A DNA stretch of 64,000 nucleotides from Jannaschia sp. CCS1 (GTDB taxonomy: Bacteria > Pseudomonadota > Alphaproteobacteria > Rhodobacterales > Rhodobacteraceae), in the NCBI RefSeq assembly GCF_000013565.1, contig NC_007801.1, forward strand, positions 1 through 64,000, in the 5' to 3' direction. Made by a program: the position numbers and the translations under genes. This document shows, one piece after another, positions 35,136 to 45,409 of this stretch. Position 1 is the stretch's first letter. Each line of letters starts with the position of its first letter. Below the pieces are notes generated by a model. That model was not told the origin of the DNA, did no database searches, and saw only the letters and a program-made list of their open reading frames with translations.

Positions 35136-36257
35136 ATGAAGATCCTGATCACGGGCGGGGCCGGGTTCATCGGTTCGCATACCGCCGATGCGCTGCTGGC
35201 CCTCGGTCACGAGGTGCGCGTGCTCGATATCCTGCAGGAGCCCGTGCATCGGGGGGGGGCATGGCCGGCCTATCTGGATCCCGCCATCGAACGTATTCAG
35301 GGCGACGTCCGCGACGAGGCGGTGTTGCTTGACGCGCTTAGGGGCGTCGATGCGGTCTACCATCTGGCCGCCTTTCAGGATTACCTGCCGGAATTCAGCC
35401 GCTTTTTCTCGACCAATGTCACCTCGACTGCCCTGATCTACGAGCTGATCGTGCGAGAGAACCTGCCCATTCAGAAGGTCATCGTGGCCTCAAGCCAGGC
35501 AGCCCTTGGCGAAGGTCTTTATCTTGATGCCCACGGCCAGCGGGTTTTGCCGGGCCTGCGCCGTGATGCGGATCTGCGGCGCGGTGTGTGGGACATCCAA
35601 CCCGGCCCCGGCCAGGCGGGCCCTCTCACCTATCAGCCCACCGATGAAAGCGTCGCCAACCCGCAAAACTGCTATGGCACCTCCAAGATCGCGCAGGAAA
35701 ACGCCGCCCTGAACCTTGGGCGGATGTATCAGATCCCGACTGTGGCGATGCGCTATTCCATCGTGCAGGGCCCGCGCCAAAGTCTCTATAATGCCTATTC
35801 GGGAGCGTGCCGGATATTTTCGCTGTCTTTCCATCTGGGGCGCGCGCCGGTGATCTACGAGGACGGCGCGCAAGTGCGTGATTTCGTCAATTACCGCGAT
35901 GTGGTCGATGCCAATCTCTGCGTGCTGACCGACACCCGTGCCGATTACGAGATGTTCAATGTGGGCGGCGATGCGCCCGTCTCCGTGTCTGAATTTGCCT
36001 CTGTCGTGGGCGAGGTCTTCCAGCATGACGGCTACATGCCGACCGCGTCAGGCAAGTACCGCTTCGGCGACACACGGCATATCCTGTCAGACGTCTCGAA
36101 ACTGAAGGCCCTTGGCTGGCGGCCCACCCGGTCATGCCGTGACAGTGTTACCGCCTATCGCGACTGGATGGAAAACGCCGCCCCGCCCGCCGAAATCCTT
36201 GAGCAATCCGAAAAAATGATGGCCGCGCTTGGCGTTGTCCGCACGGTGGGAGGGTAG
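35136..36257 (+). CDS. NAD-dependent sugar epimerase/dehydratase (extended SDR)
   Basis: A 373-residue nucleotide-sugar SDR enzyme. The NAD-binding GGAGFIGSHTADALL is at about residues 7-21. The catalytic serine region is IVASSQAALGEG, and the YxxxK pair is in NCYGTSKIAQENA. IYEDGAQVRDFVNYRDVVDA is the usual substrate-binding part. It resembles enzymes annotated as dTDP-rhamnose 4-epimerases and is embedded between hddA and hddC, so a GDP-heptose-modifying epimerase is the most likely role; this is inference. GGAAGG precedes the ATG. Confidence 0.82.
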   Translation: MKILITGGAGFIGSHTADALLALGHEVRVLDILQEPVHRGGAWPAYLDPAIERIQGDVRDEAVLLDALRGVDAVYHLAAFQDYLPEFSRFFSTNVTSTALIYELIVRENLPIQKVIVASSQAALGEGLYLDAHGQRVLPGLRRDADLRRGVWDIQPGPGQAGPLTYQPTDESVANPQNCYGTSKIAQENAALNLGRMYQIPTVAMRYSIVQGPRQSLYNAYSGACRIFSLSFHLGRAPVIYEDGAQVRDFVNYRDVVDANLCVLTDTRADYEMFNVGGDAPVSVSEFASVVGEVFQHDGYMPTASGKYRFGDTRHILSDVSKLKALGWRPTRSCRDSVTAYRDWMENAAPPAEILEQSEKMMAALGVVRTVGG

Positions 36258-36260
36258 GCT

Positions 36261-36983
36261 ATGGCTGAGGTGAAAGCACTTCTGCTTGCAGGCGGGCTTG
36301 GCACACGGCTCAGGCCGCTGACCGACACCCTGCCGAAATGCCTGATCCCAGTGGCGGGCAAACCGATACTTGATTACTGGCTTGATGCGCTGGACGCGGC
36401 CGACATCCGGCAGGCGCTTCTCAACACCCATCACAAGCGCGATCAGGTCAAAATCTGGCTCGAAACCGCCAATTCGAGCCGAAATGTAGCCATCGCGGAG
36501 GCCTATGAACCCGAGCTTCTGGGCTCTGCCGGCACGGTCACCGCAAACCGCGATTGGGCCGATGATGCCAGCGAGGTCGTGGTGATCTATGCCGACAACC
36601 TTTCCGACATTGATCTGGGCGCCCTGGTGGCGTTCCACCGCACCCATTCCGACCCGATGACGATGATGCTCTTTCACACACCCTATCCGTCAAAATGCGG
36701 CATCGCGACGCTTGATGATGACGCGCGCGTGACCGCCTTTGTCGAAAAGCCGGATCAGCCCGAAAGCGATCTGGCCAATGCCGGGCTCTACGTGCTTGAT
36801 GCCAGCGCCTGGCGCGAGATTGCCGATATGGGCGCGTTCGATTTCGGGTTCGATGTGATCCCCGCCTTCGTGGGGCGGATGCGCGGCTATGCCCATCCCG
36901 GATATCACCGCGATATCGGCACCCACGAGAGCCTTGCCCAGGCCGAGGCCGACGCCCCTGTCGTGTTCGGGCCAGCGCCGTGA
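36261..36983 (+). CDS. hddC: D-glycero-alpha-D-manno-heptose-1-phosphate guanylyltransferase
   Basis: A 240-residue sugar nucleotidyltransferase. The pyrophosphorylase signature LLLAGGLGTRLRPLTDTLPK is at about residues 6-25, and EAYEPELLGSAGTV and VVVIYADNLSDIDL contain the metal-binding aspartate. VEKPDQPESDLANAGLYVLD follows. It lacks the left-handed helix of bifunctional enzymes. The context (hddA, gmhB) indicates GDP-heptose formation, but a related NDP-sugar cannot be ruled out. It overlaps gmhB by four bases. Confidence 0.85.
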   Translation: MAEVKALLLAGGLGTRLRPLTDTLPKCLIPVAGKPILDYWLDALDAADIRQALLNTHHKRDQVKIWLETANSSRNVAIAEAYEPELLGSAGTVTANRDWADDASEVVVIYADNLSDIDLGALVAFHRTHSDPMTMMLFHTPYPSKCGIATLDDDARVTAFVEKPDQPESDLANAGLYVLDASAWREIADMGAFDFGFDVIPAFVGRMRGYAHPGYHRDIGTHESLAQAEADAPVVFGPAP

Positions 36984-37551
36984 GGCCTGCCGCCTTTCTC
37001 GATCGCGACGGCACGGTGATCGAGCTGGTTCACCACCTGGCCGACCCGGCCCTGGTGCGGCTGATCCCCGGCGCGGGTGCGGCCATCGCGGAGCTGAATG
37101 CCCAGGATATCGCCGTGGTGATCGTGACCAACCAATCGGTGATCGGACGCGGGAAACTGACCGAGGCCGGGCTGGTCGATATCCACGATGAGATGGCCCG
37201 ACAATTGGCCGCGCATGGCGCGCATATCGACGCGATCTACCATTGCCCGCTGGCCCCCAAAATCAAGGATCCGCGCGTCGTCGAACACCCTGACCGCAAA
37301 CCGGGCCCGGGCATGCTGTTGCGCGCCGCAGATGACATGGACTTGGCCCTCGACCGGTCTGTCATGGTAGGCGATACGATTTCGGATATGTTGGCGGGGC
37401 GAAATGCGGGCATCGGGGCGACAGTGCTGGTCAAAACCGGATACGGCGCCCGTGCCACCCTGCCCGATCCTGCTATAGACCAAGTAGCCGAAGATATGGC
37501 AGAAGCGGCCCAGATTATTGAGAGGATCGCCGGCCTGACGAAGGATAGCGT

Positions 37552-37555
<4 letters not shown>
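36980..37555 (+). CDS. gmhB: D-glycero-D-manno-heptose-1,7-bisphosphate 7-phosphatase
   Basis: A 191-residue HAD-IIIA phosphatase. The nucleophile loop FLDRDGTV is at about residues 6-13, the second motif is VVIVTNQSVIGRGK, and VMVGDTISDMLAGRNAGIG is the fourth. The zinc-loop HCPLAPKI is shorter than the Cys-rich one of E. coli GmhB, where several cysteines bind zinc; only one cysteine is seen here. Start is GTG 36980 within a GTGA overlap of hddC. It gives heptose-1-phosphate for HddC. Confidence 0.88.
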
Positions 37556-38535
<980 letters not shown>

Positions 38536-38584
38536 ATATAGACGACCGTCTGACTTGGATCACAGAAGGATATAGGCAACATTA

Positions 38585-39400
38585 GTGCTCAATAAGATCA
38601 CGGGCCGACTGAGATACGTCACCAAAACGATGAAAGAAATAGTCCCGTTTCTTTCCGAGAACGGCTTCTTCTTCACGGCCCGGCTATTTTGTTCGGAGCT
38701 TTTCGTTGTTCGGAAAACCTATATTGCAAACGTATCCGGGGTGTCGTTGACATTTCGCAGCTTCTCCAGCGACGCCCACGTTATCAACGCCTGGCTGCGA
38801 TCGCCTCTTCCAGCCCATTATATAGATGCCGCGGTCCATGATGGAATCATCATAGATGCTGGCGGCAATATCGGCGCGGCTGCCGTCGCATTTGCGCTGC
38901 ACTTTCCGGACAAGCAGATAATCACCGTCGAGCCATCACGCGTAAACTTTGCGATCCTGAAGAAAAATACCAGAAGTTTTGACAATATCATTGCTCTCAA
39001 TTGTGCCATCGGGCCAGACGATGAAAGCGCATATCTCGAGGACACAACCGGAACGACCGATGGTTTTACTGTGGTCACCGGCCCAGGGCGAACAGACCAC
39101 ACCGCATTGGAAGAAATCGAAATCAGGTCGGTTCCCAGTCTTTTGAAGGACGTCGCCGCGCAGGAGATTGCAATTCTCAAGATCGATATCGAAGGCTTTG
39201 AGTATGAGTTGCTGACGCCACCGCCCAATTGGATCAGTAAGGTACATTTGGTTGCCATCGAACTGCATGAACGGTTGAGGCCGGGGGCGACACGGGCCTA
39301 CGTCAACGCAACCAACAAGGGACGGATTGATCTTGGCTTCTTGGGGGAGATGTATTTCTCTAAGCGGGACCGTCCAGGCAAGGCTAAGCTCGGTCCATGA
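38585..39400 (+). CDS. FkbM-family methyltransferase
   Basis: A 271-residue SAM-dependent methyltransferase. The SAM-binding motif is IIDAGGNIGAAAVAFALHFP (about residues 98-117), followed by TVEPSRVNFAILKKN and the FkbM hallmark ILKIDIEGFEYELL (about 198). Such enzymes O-methylate sugars in EPS clusters. Start is GTG 38585 with AAGGA about 13 bases upstream. It overlaps the following glycosyltransferase by four bases. Confidence 0.85.
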   Translation: MLNKITGRLRYVTKTMKEIVPFLSENGFFFTARLFCSELFVVRKTYIANVSGVSLTFRSFSSDAHVINAWLRSPLPAHYIDAAVHDGIIIDAGGNIGAAAVAFALHFPDKQIITVEPSRVNFAILKKNTRSFDNIIALNCAIGPDDESAYLEDTTGTTDGFTVVTGPGRTDHTALEEIEIRSVPSLLKDVAAQEIAILKIDIEGFEYELLTPPPNWISKVHLVAIELHERLRPGATRAYVNATNKGRIDLGFLGEMYFSKRDRPGKAKLGP

Positions 39401-40569
39401 CGCGCACCGTCTTTCTGCAAACGGGCGACTACCGCGCCGCGTTCCGGCATTTGGGAGAGGGGGGGGCGGAGACCTACCGCGACCAGAAACGCTCTGTTGA
39501 TTTCGTGACAGATTTGGCCGCCGAGGGGTCTGTTGCCGTCCTCTCATTCACGGATCAAGCCTATCGCGAAACACTGGCGCCAGGACTGGAGGCGATCGGC
39601 TTGCCACAGCGCGATATTGGCAAAGCAGAGGTCGGTCAACTGTTAGATGATCTGAACACGCAACAGCTTGTTCTGCGTCTGCCCCATATGGCGGCCATAC
39701 GCGCCGCTCTGCACCGTGATATCCAGATCTTACCTGTATTTGCAGATATCTTCAGTCGCGGTGGACCCCGAAATCGTGTCAAAAACGCGCTTTGGCGCTA
39801 TTTTCTGACTCGCCGGACTGTGCCCTGCATCTCGAACCACAGCCTCAACGCATCCCGCTCTCTGATCGAGGAGGTTGGAGTGCCCGCCAACCAGGTTGTT
39901 CCGTGGGACTGGAGCCATATCCCAATCCAATCTCCCCCCAAGCAGAAAATGGGCGACCCGACTGCGCCCACTGCATTCTTTGCCGGGACACTCAGCGCTG
40001 CAAAGGGTGTTGGCGATTGTATCAGCGCGGTGGCTGCTTTGACCCGCATGGGCGTCCCCTTGAAGATGCGGTTCGCAGGCGGAGGCGACACAACCCCTTG
40101 GCAAAACCTGGCCTATAAGCTGGGTGTTTCAGAGCAGGTTGAATTCCTTGGAATCGTCACCAACATGCAAGTCAGAGACGAAATGAGATCCCATGATTTT
40201 GTTATCGTGCCATCCCGCCACAGCTACCCGGAGGGCCTTCCCAACACGATATACGAAGGATTGGCAGCGCAATCTGTTCTGGTGATCTCCGACCATCCGG
40301 CCTTTCAGGGGCGGCTCGAACCAGACCGGGAAACATTAGTTTTTGCGGCAGGTGATGCGGATGCGCTGGCAAAGTGTCTAAGGCGCGCCATTGAGGACAC
40401 CACACTTTACGCTGCGATATCCACCCGAGCGGCAGCAGCCCATGATAAGCTTTATTGTGGTCTGGATTGGTGCGACCTGATCCGCCATTTCATCAACGAC
40501 CCCAAGGATGAACGGGGCTGGGTCGCCGCCCATCAGATAGGGTCTGTGTCCAGCATCAGCAAAGTCTAG
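39397..40569 (+). CDS. Glycosyltransferase family 4
   Basis: A 390-residue GT-B transferase. Its C-terminal Rossmann domain shows APTAFFAGTLSAAKGVGDCI, MRFAGGGDTTPWQNLAYKLG and HDFVIVPSRHSYPEGLPNTI with YEGLAAQSVLVIS, the GT4 donor site. The N-terminal half lacks a clear family signature. It is coupled to the FkbM gene by an ATGA overlap. It converges with the next gene, and both use the same CTAG as stop codons. Confidence 0.85.
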   Translation: MTRTVFLQTGDYRAAFRHLGEGGAETYRDQKRSVDFVTDLAAEGSVAVLSFTDQAYRETLAPGLEAIGLPQRDIGKAEVGQLLDDLNTQQLVLRLPHMAAIRAALHRDIQILPVFADIFSRGGPRNRVKNALWRYFLTRRTVPCISNHSLNASRSLIEEVGVPANQVVPWDWSHIPIQSPPKQKMGDPTAPTAFFAGTLSAAKGVGDCISAVAALTRMGVPLKMRFAGGGDTTPWQNLAYKLGVSEQVEFLGIVTNMQVRDEMRSHDFVIVPSRHSYPEGLPNTIYEGLAAQSVLVISDHPAFQGRLEPDRETLVFAAGDADALAKCLRRAIEDTTLYAAISTRAAAAHDKLYCGLDWCDLIRHFINDPKDERGWVAAHQIGSVSSISKV

Positions 40570-42179
40570 TCAGCGCCAATCGGTTGGCGCGGTATACGAC
40601 GCGCCAAGACTGCTATATTGACGCGCGGGTCCTCGACAACCAGTTCGAATACCGTCGAAAAATTTCCAGCCGGATCATCTGCCCAGGCTCCGACCCCAAC
40701 CCAATCAATGACATAATCGATGTCGCTCTGCACGGCATAGGCCAACACGTGACCTTCGGTTTGCACAGCATTGAGTGCATCGGGATTGACCTTTCCATCA
40801 AGGTTGATGGTCCGGTCGTGCCAATATCCCAATGTCCCGGTTTGGATGGCACCGACCCAAACATGATCGGGGACATTCGCTTCGGCCCAAGCAACAATCT
40901 GCATATGCCCCTGTACGGGGGCACCGGGCAACAAGAGGCGCACCAAAAGTGCAGATGACAAGGCAAGACCGCCAAAGCTGAGCAACAGTGCTGGCGTCTC
41001 TGTCTTCTTAAGCCGAAGCCAGCGCCCCAAATCCAAGGCCGTCGAAACCGCCGCGATGAGGAATAGTGGGGCCAAGGGAGCGAGATAACGGCTAAGAAAA
41101 TGCGGGGCTCCGAAAAACAGTCCGTAGTAGAGGATCAGCGCCAGAGCATGGAGTGCATAGGCCAGCACCACGGCACGGATCACCGGATCACCCGAGCGAA
41201 TAACGCGCCACAGGAACGGTCCGATAACAGCTACGATCCCAAGCACGCAAACGATCATGATCACCGACACCTCTTCAAGGTTGCGGGGTATGGGCAACAT
41301 CGGGAACACATGTTCGAAAAGCTTGGCTGGTAGCAGGTGGGCATTGTTGCCAAAGACCGCTCCGACAGATTGTGCCGAGCCACTGATCGGCATCAGAGAG
41401 CCAAAATTGAGCAGGTTGTTAAGCAGCCAGGGGCCCGCAAGGATCAGTGTCACCACACCCGGCAGCAAGAGCCGCCAGACAGAGGCAAAAAATCCCAAGC
41501 GCTGACGAAACAGGCAGTCGAGCGCCCAGACGAAAAAGACAGCGATCACCAAAAGAGCCGCATCAATGCGCGCCAGAAACGCTAACCCGCACAGCACGCC
41601 CAAAGCCAGCCGATCAAGCAGGTTGCCATCAGCGCCCTGGGCCAGAACACGCCCGAATTGGACCAGGACCAACACCGTGAACAACGTGATCAATCCAGTT
41701 TCAAGCCCGTTCATGCTGTGGCGCAGCAGGTTCGGCCCCAAGAACCACATAAGAGCAACTGCCCAGGCTAGAACCGCGGACGCCCCCTGCTCCAGCAACA
41801 GCCGCGCCGTCAAGGACCGCAACGCAAGGAACGCGCCTATACACGCCGCAGTCATGATCAAATGAATGCCGATCAGGCTGGTGACCTTGTCGCCGCCTGT
41901 CATCAGATAAGGCAGCGTAAACAGGAACGTCACCAAAGGCTGAATGCCATTGGTGACGATGGTGCCCTCGGACACACTCATCCCCAAACCGATCGCCATG
42001 TTACGGGCGACGGTCAGCATCAGATAGCCATCCTCAGTCAGAAACGCCGAGGAGAGAGATGGCATGCCGAGCACAATTGGATAGAGGCGATAGAGCACCC
42101 CCACAACGAACAATGCAGCAATGATGCGTACGGTGGGTCTGGTCATCGAGTGAGGGCGACTTTCAGGGCGTATTGTCAA
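40566..42179 (-). CDS. Polytopic GT-C-type membrane glycosyltransferase
   Basis: A protein of 537 residues (TTG 42179), or 526 if ATG 42146 is used, with about eleven membrane helices. The first loop carries FLTEDGYLMLTVARNMAIGL and VTNGIQPLVTFLFTLPYLM, where the Glu-Asp pair resembles the acidic catalytic site of GT-C enzymes. The C-terminal periplasmic part (VGAIQTGTLGYWHDRTINL) is soluble. It starts nine bases after the HAD-UbiA gene stop, so it probably uses the polyprenyl-phosphate sugar made by that enzyme. That pairing is inferred from position. Confidence 0.72.
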   Translation of the reverse strand: MTIRPESRPHSMTRPTVRIIAALFVVGVLYRLYPIVLGMPSLSSAFLTEDGYLMLTVARNMAIGLGMSVSEGTIVTNGIQPLVTFLFTLPYLMTGGDKVTSLIGIHLIMTAACIGAFLALRSLTARLLLEQGASAVLAWAVALMWFLGPNLLRHSMNGLETGLITLFTVLVLVQFGRVLAQGADGNLLDRLALGVLCGLAFLARIDAALLVIAVFFVWALDCLFRQRLGFFASVWRLLLPGVVTLILAGPWLLNNLLNFGSLMPISGSAQSVGAVFGNNAHLLPAKLFEHVFPMLPIPRNLEEVSVIMIVCVLGIVAVIGPFLWRVIRSGDPVIRAVVLAYALHALALILYYGLFFGAPHFLSRYLAPLAPLFLIAAVSTALDLGRWLRLKKTETPALLLSFGGLALSSALLVRLLLPGAPVQGHMQIVAWAEANVPDHVWVGAIQTGTLGYWHDRTINLDGKVNPDALNAVQTEGHVLAYAVQSDIDYVIDWVGVGAWADDPAGNFSTVFELVVEDPRVNIAVLARRIPRQPIGAD

Positions 42180-42188
42180 AATGGCGCC

Positions 42189-43622
42189 TCAGAGAAACGT
42201 TGCCGCGGCAACGATAACGACCGCGAACCCGATGATCAGTTGGCTAATGCGATCTGTGGCCGCAAATACAATCGGGTCGTCAGTCATCTTTCCGCGATGG
42301 GTCGCCATCACCATTCGCAACACCCAGTAGAGCACAAGCGGACAGAGCAACCACAAGAACAACGGCGATGAGTACAGAACAATCACATCGTCTGACGAAA
42401 TATAAAGCGACAGAACCAAAACCGCCGCCATGCTGGCAGAAACAGCCAAAGCACGCAGGATCGGCAAATCATCCACCTCGTAAGCCCGGCCCAGACTTTC
42501 GCGCCCCGTTGCCAATTGATCTGTCAACTCCGCTTGCCGCTTCACGGCCGCAAGACCCAGAAACAGGAACATCGAAAACCCAAGCAACCATTGCGACAAG
42601 AGAAGATCGCCCGCCACGCCACCAGCCACGATCCGAACAGTGTACAGACCCGCCAAGGTCAAAACATCAATGATCAGCTTACGCTTGAGCGCCAGAGAAT
42701 AGGCGAACGTGAAGGTCAAATAGACCGCCAAAACACCCGGAAAGGCTACCTGCCCCGTCGCCATTCCCAAAATAGCCGCCATGCAAAGAAGACCAACTGC
42801 GAGAACTACTCCGGTGTCAGCGCCAAGCATACCCGAGGCGAAAGGACGGCAGCGTTTGCGCGGATGGGCCCGGTCTGCATCAAGGTCGAGGAGATCATTG
42901 ATCACATAGACAGCCGACGCCGTGAAGCAAAACGCCAGAAAGGCCAAACCAACAACCCACAGAGCCCCGAAATCATGGGCCGCCACCAGCGGCAGGAACA
43001 GCAACGCATTCTTGGACCATTGGTGCGGTCGAATAGCCTTGAGCATTGCGCGCGCCTTGCCTTTGGGCGCAGCCAAATGAGCGACGTTGGGATTCGCGGC
43101 CTCTGCGGCACCGCGTAGTTTAGCATCAGCCCCTACGGTGACTGCTTTGCGTGCCGCGCTCCAAACCGGAATATCCGCATATGAGTCCCCTAGGTAATCG
43201 AACCCGTCTTCACCATACAGTTCGACAAGCTTGCGGGCCTTTGCGGATCCTTTGAGATTGTCGCCATCGCTTGAACCCACAACATCGTCGAATAAGCCAA
43301 CGGAATTGGCAACGGCCTCCGCCTGTCGCTGATCTGCTGCGGTCACCAGAGCTGTCCGGCGCCCTTCAGCGCGCGCGCCGCGCACTATATCAAGCACCTC
43401 ATCATTGAGCGGCAAGCTGTCGCCCGGAACGATGCTTGCATTCGCCACATGGGATTTGAACGCCGCCCGCCCCTCTCGTAACCAGCCCAGTATGGAAAAT
43501 GCCGCCAAGGGACGCTGCGCCAAGAGCGCAAGGAGAGCTTCATGCAGCGTGTCGGTGCGGCACAATGTGCCATCCAGATCAACGACCAATACTGTAGCAT
43601 CAGCGGGCTGGTTTTGGGTCAT
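42189..43622 (-). CDS. HAD-UbiA fusion: polyprenyl-phosphate sugar (decaprenyl-phosphoribose type) synthase
   Basis: A 477-residue fusion. The N-terminal HAD hydrolase (about residues 1-190) has VLVVDLDGTLCRTD, LVTAADQRQA and YLGDSYADIPVW. The UbiA prenyltransferase part (about 195-477) has NDLLDLDADRAHPRKRCRPF, the NDxxDxxxD motif, and eight or so helices. The fusion resembles DPPR synthase-like proteins, where the prenyltransferase attaches phosphoribose to polyprenyl phosphate and a phosphatase removes the extra phosphate. ATG 43622 follows a G-rich ribosome site. It would supply a lipid-linked pentose donor to the following GT-C protein; the pentose is inference. Confidence 0.82.
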   Translation of the reverse strand: MTQNQPADATVLVVDLDGTLCRTDTLHEALLALLAQRPLAAFSILGWLREGRAAFKSHVANASIVPGDSLPLNDEVLDIVRGARAEGRRTALVTAADQRQAEAVANSVGLFDDVVGSSDGDNLKGSAKARKLVELYGEDGFDYLGDSYADIPVWSAARKAVTVGADAKLRGAAEAANPNVAHLAAPKGKARAMLKAIRPHQWSKNALLFLPLVAAHDFGALWVVGLAFLAFCFTASAVYVINDLLDLDADRAHPRKRCRPFASGMLGADTGVVLAVGLLCMAAILGMATGQVAFPGVLAVYLTFTFAYSLALKRKLIIDVLTLAGLYTVRIVAGGVAGDLLLSQWLLGFSMFLFLGLAAVKRQAELTDQLATGRESLGRAYEVDDLPILRALAVSASMAAVLVLSLYISSDDVIVLYSSPLFLWLLCPLVLYWVLRMVMATHRGKMTDDPIVFAATDRISQLIIGFAVVIVAAATFL

Positions 43623-43996
43623 ATCTACCCCCCTCTTCAAACGCCCCGATCAGGGCATATTGCAGACGCTGTCTTTAACAACATAGCGACCGGCAAAAAG
43701 CTAAGAACGGGTTTCAAATAGGCTGCTCATTTTTTGTGGTGCGTCTAGTCTCTAGACCATCAACAAGCAAGGTTTCTACGAAAAAGAGGTAAGAACAGAA
43801 GTTTAGAGGTGAGAGCGCTGCAATTCACTTGGCAAAACCACGTGGTGTGCAACCAGCCTCATTTCTCAGGGCAAATATCGTTACGCAATTCCTCAGGACG
43901 TGATTGAAGCCCCTAGTCCACATCTATAAGCCAGAATAGCCGTTGACGATGACACCCCTTTGGCTTGTGTCCTCACATACAGGATCGTATCGCCCC
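43623..43996. promoter_or_regulatory. Divergent intergenic region between UbiA and Wzx genes
   Basis: About 370 bases separating two divergent operons, so promoters for both are expected here. Nothing else stands out: there is no strong dyad beyond a short TCTAGTCTCTAGA-like repeat near 43745-43757, and no gene is recognisable. The first codons of the flippase frame (from TTG 43943) overlap its right edge. Confidence 0.4.
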
Positions 43997-45394
43997 ATGG
44001 AACCACCCAAAAAGGTCCCTGTTTTCAAGGAACACTGGGCCACGATCCGGAACCTTGGAAGCGGTAGTGGCCTGCGGGCCCGCGCCGAGCGCGCAACCGT
44101 GTGGACGATGTTGGATTTCGGCTCGAACAACGGGCTTCGTCTCGTTTCGAATCTGATCCTGACACGTATACTCACGCCGGAAATATTTGGATTGATGGCG
44201 ATCGCGCAGGTCTACTTCCAAGGAGTGAAAATGCTCTCGGACATTGGGACGCGCGCCTCCATCATCCGAAGCGACCGTGGTGATGACACAACTTTCCTGC
44301 GCACGGTCTGGACTCTGAACATTCTGGTGGGGATCGCGGTCTGGGCCGTGACCTCTATGATCGCCTGGCCAGTCTCGATCATATACCAGCAGCCAATTCT
44401 GCTTCCGCTACTTTGTGTCATGTCTCTGGTGGCCGTCGTGGGCAGCTTCACTTCAATATCGGCCGCCCGTGCGAATCGTCACCTCAACCTTCGCAAACTG
44501 ACCCTCACGAACTTCACGGGTAAGATCTTGTCGATTATTGTCACCATTTTTGCCGCATGGACGATGGAATCTGTCTGGGCTTTGGTGATCGGCACCTTTG
44601 CGGGGGTGATCACCACCACGATCCTGTCCCATATCGTCCTCCCCGCGTTTGACCACAAATTTCAGCTAGAGCGCGAAACCCTCCGCGAAGTGTTCAGTTT
44701 TGGAATCTGGATACTGGCTGGAACGATGTTGGGTTTTATCGGCGACAAGGGCCAACAAGCCTTGCTAGGGACGCTTGTGCCCATCGCTACCTTGGGAAAA
44801 ATCTCGATTGCGGCCATGCTCGCTGCCTTGCCCTTGACCCTTTTGAATGGCCTTTTGAGCGGAGTCATATTTCCAGCCTACTCTGAAATTCGCCGCAAAC
44901 GGCCCCAAGATCTGCCTGCAACCCTGGCCAAGGTGCGTCGTGCGACGGCGGGCGCAGGATTGCCACTCTTTTTGATGGTAGCATTCCTAGGTCAGCCGAT
45001 CATCGATCTGCTCTATGATGATCGCTATACCGAGGCGGGCGTGTTCCTGTCGTTTTTCGCACTGAACGGCGCCATATTTCTGTTGACCCAGCCCTATCAG
45101 AACCTTCTTCTGGCCGATGGTCGCAGTGATTTGCATGCACTTCTGAACGGCGTTTTGGCTGCAGCAGTCGTTTGCGGCATATTTCTGGGCTTTTACGTAT
45201 ATGGCATTCTGGGCGCGATTGTAGGCATCGCGCTGGGTTTCACGCTGCATTTCTCCATCAATCTGGTGATCGCCTGGAGGCGTGGCTATGCCACTGGCAC
45301 AATCGATACGATGGCCTTGGCGGTCATTGCCGCTGCCTATGGACTGATGCTGTACATGCGCGACATTCCAGTCGGATTTTTCCCGGCGGGCTGA
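43997..45394 (+). CDS. wzx: Wzx-type oligosaccharide flippase
   Basis: A protein of about 465 residues with twelve to fourteen membrane helices, of the MATE-like polysaccharide transporter family. The N-terminus has VWTMLDFGSNNGLRLVSNLI and LTPEIFGLMAIAQVYFQGVK, typical of LPS/EPS flippases such as WzxC. It moves the lipid-linked repeat unit to the periplasm. The start may be ATG 43997 (MEPPKK), ATG 43949 or TTG 43943. It converges with a glycosyltransferase gene only 15 bases away, with no room for a full terminator between them. Confidence 0.88.
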   Translation: MEPPKKVPVFKEHWATIRNLGSGSGLRARAERATVWTMLDFGSNNGLRLVSNLILTRILTPEIFGLMAIAQVYFQGVKMLSDIGTRASIIRSDRGDDTTFLRTVWTLNILVGIAVWAVTSMIAWPVSIIYQQPILLPLLCVMSLVAVVGSFTSISAARANRHLNLRKLTLTNFTGKILSIIVTIFAAWTMESVWALVIGTFAGVITTTILSHIVLPAFDHKFQLERETLREVFSFGIWILAGTMLGFIGDKGQQALLGTLVPIATLGKISIAAMLAALPLTLLNGLLSGVIFPAYSEIRRKRPQDLPATLAKVRRATAGAGLPLFLMVAFLGQPIIDLLYDDRYTEAGVFLSFFALNGAIFLLTQPYQNLLLADGRSDLHALLNGVLAAAVVCGIFLGFYVYGILGAIVGIALGFTLHFSINLVIAWRRGYATGTIDTMALAVIAAAYGLMLYMRDIPVGFFPAG

Positions 45395-45409
45395 CCTGCG
45401 CGCAAGATC

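Noticed and set aside
34037-35170. A 377-codon leftward frame opposite hddA
   Set aside because: hddA shows GHMP kinase motifs in full; the shadow has none.
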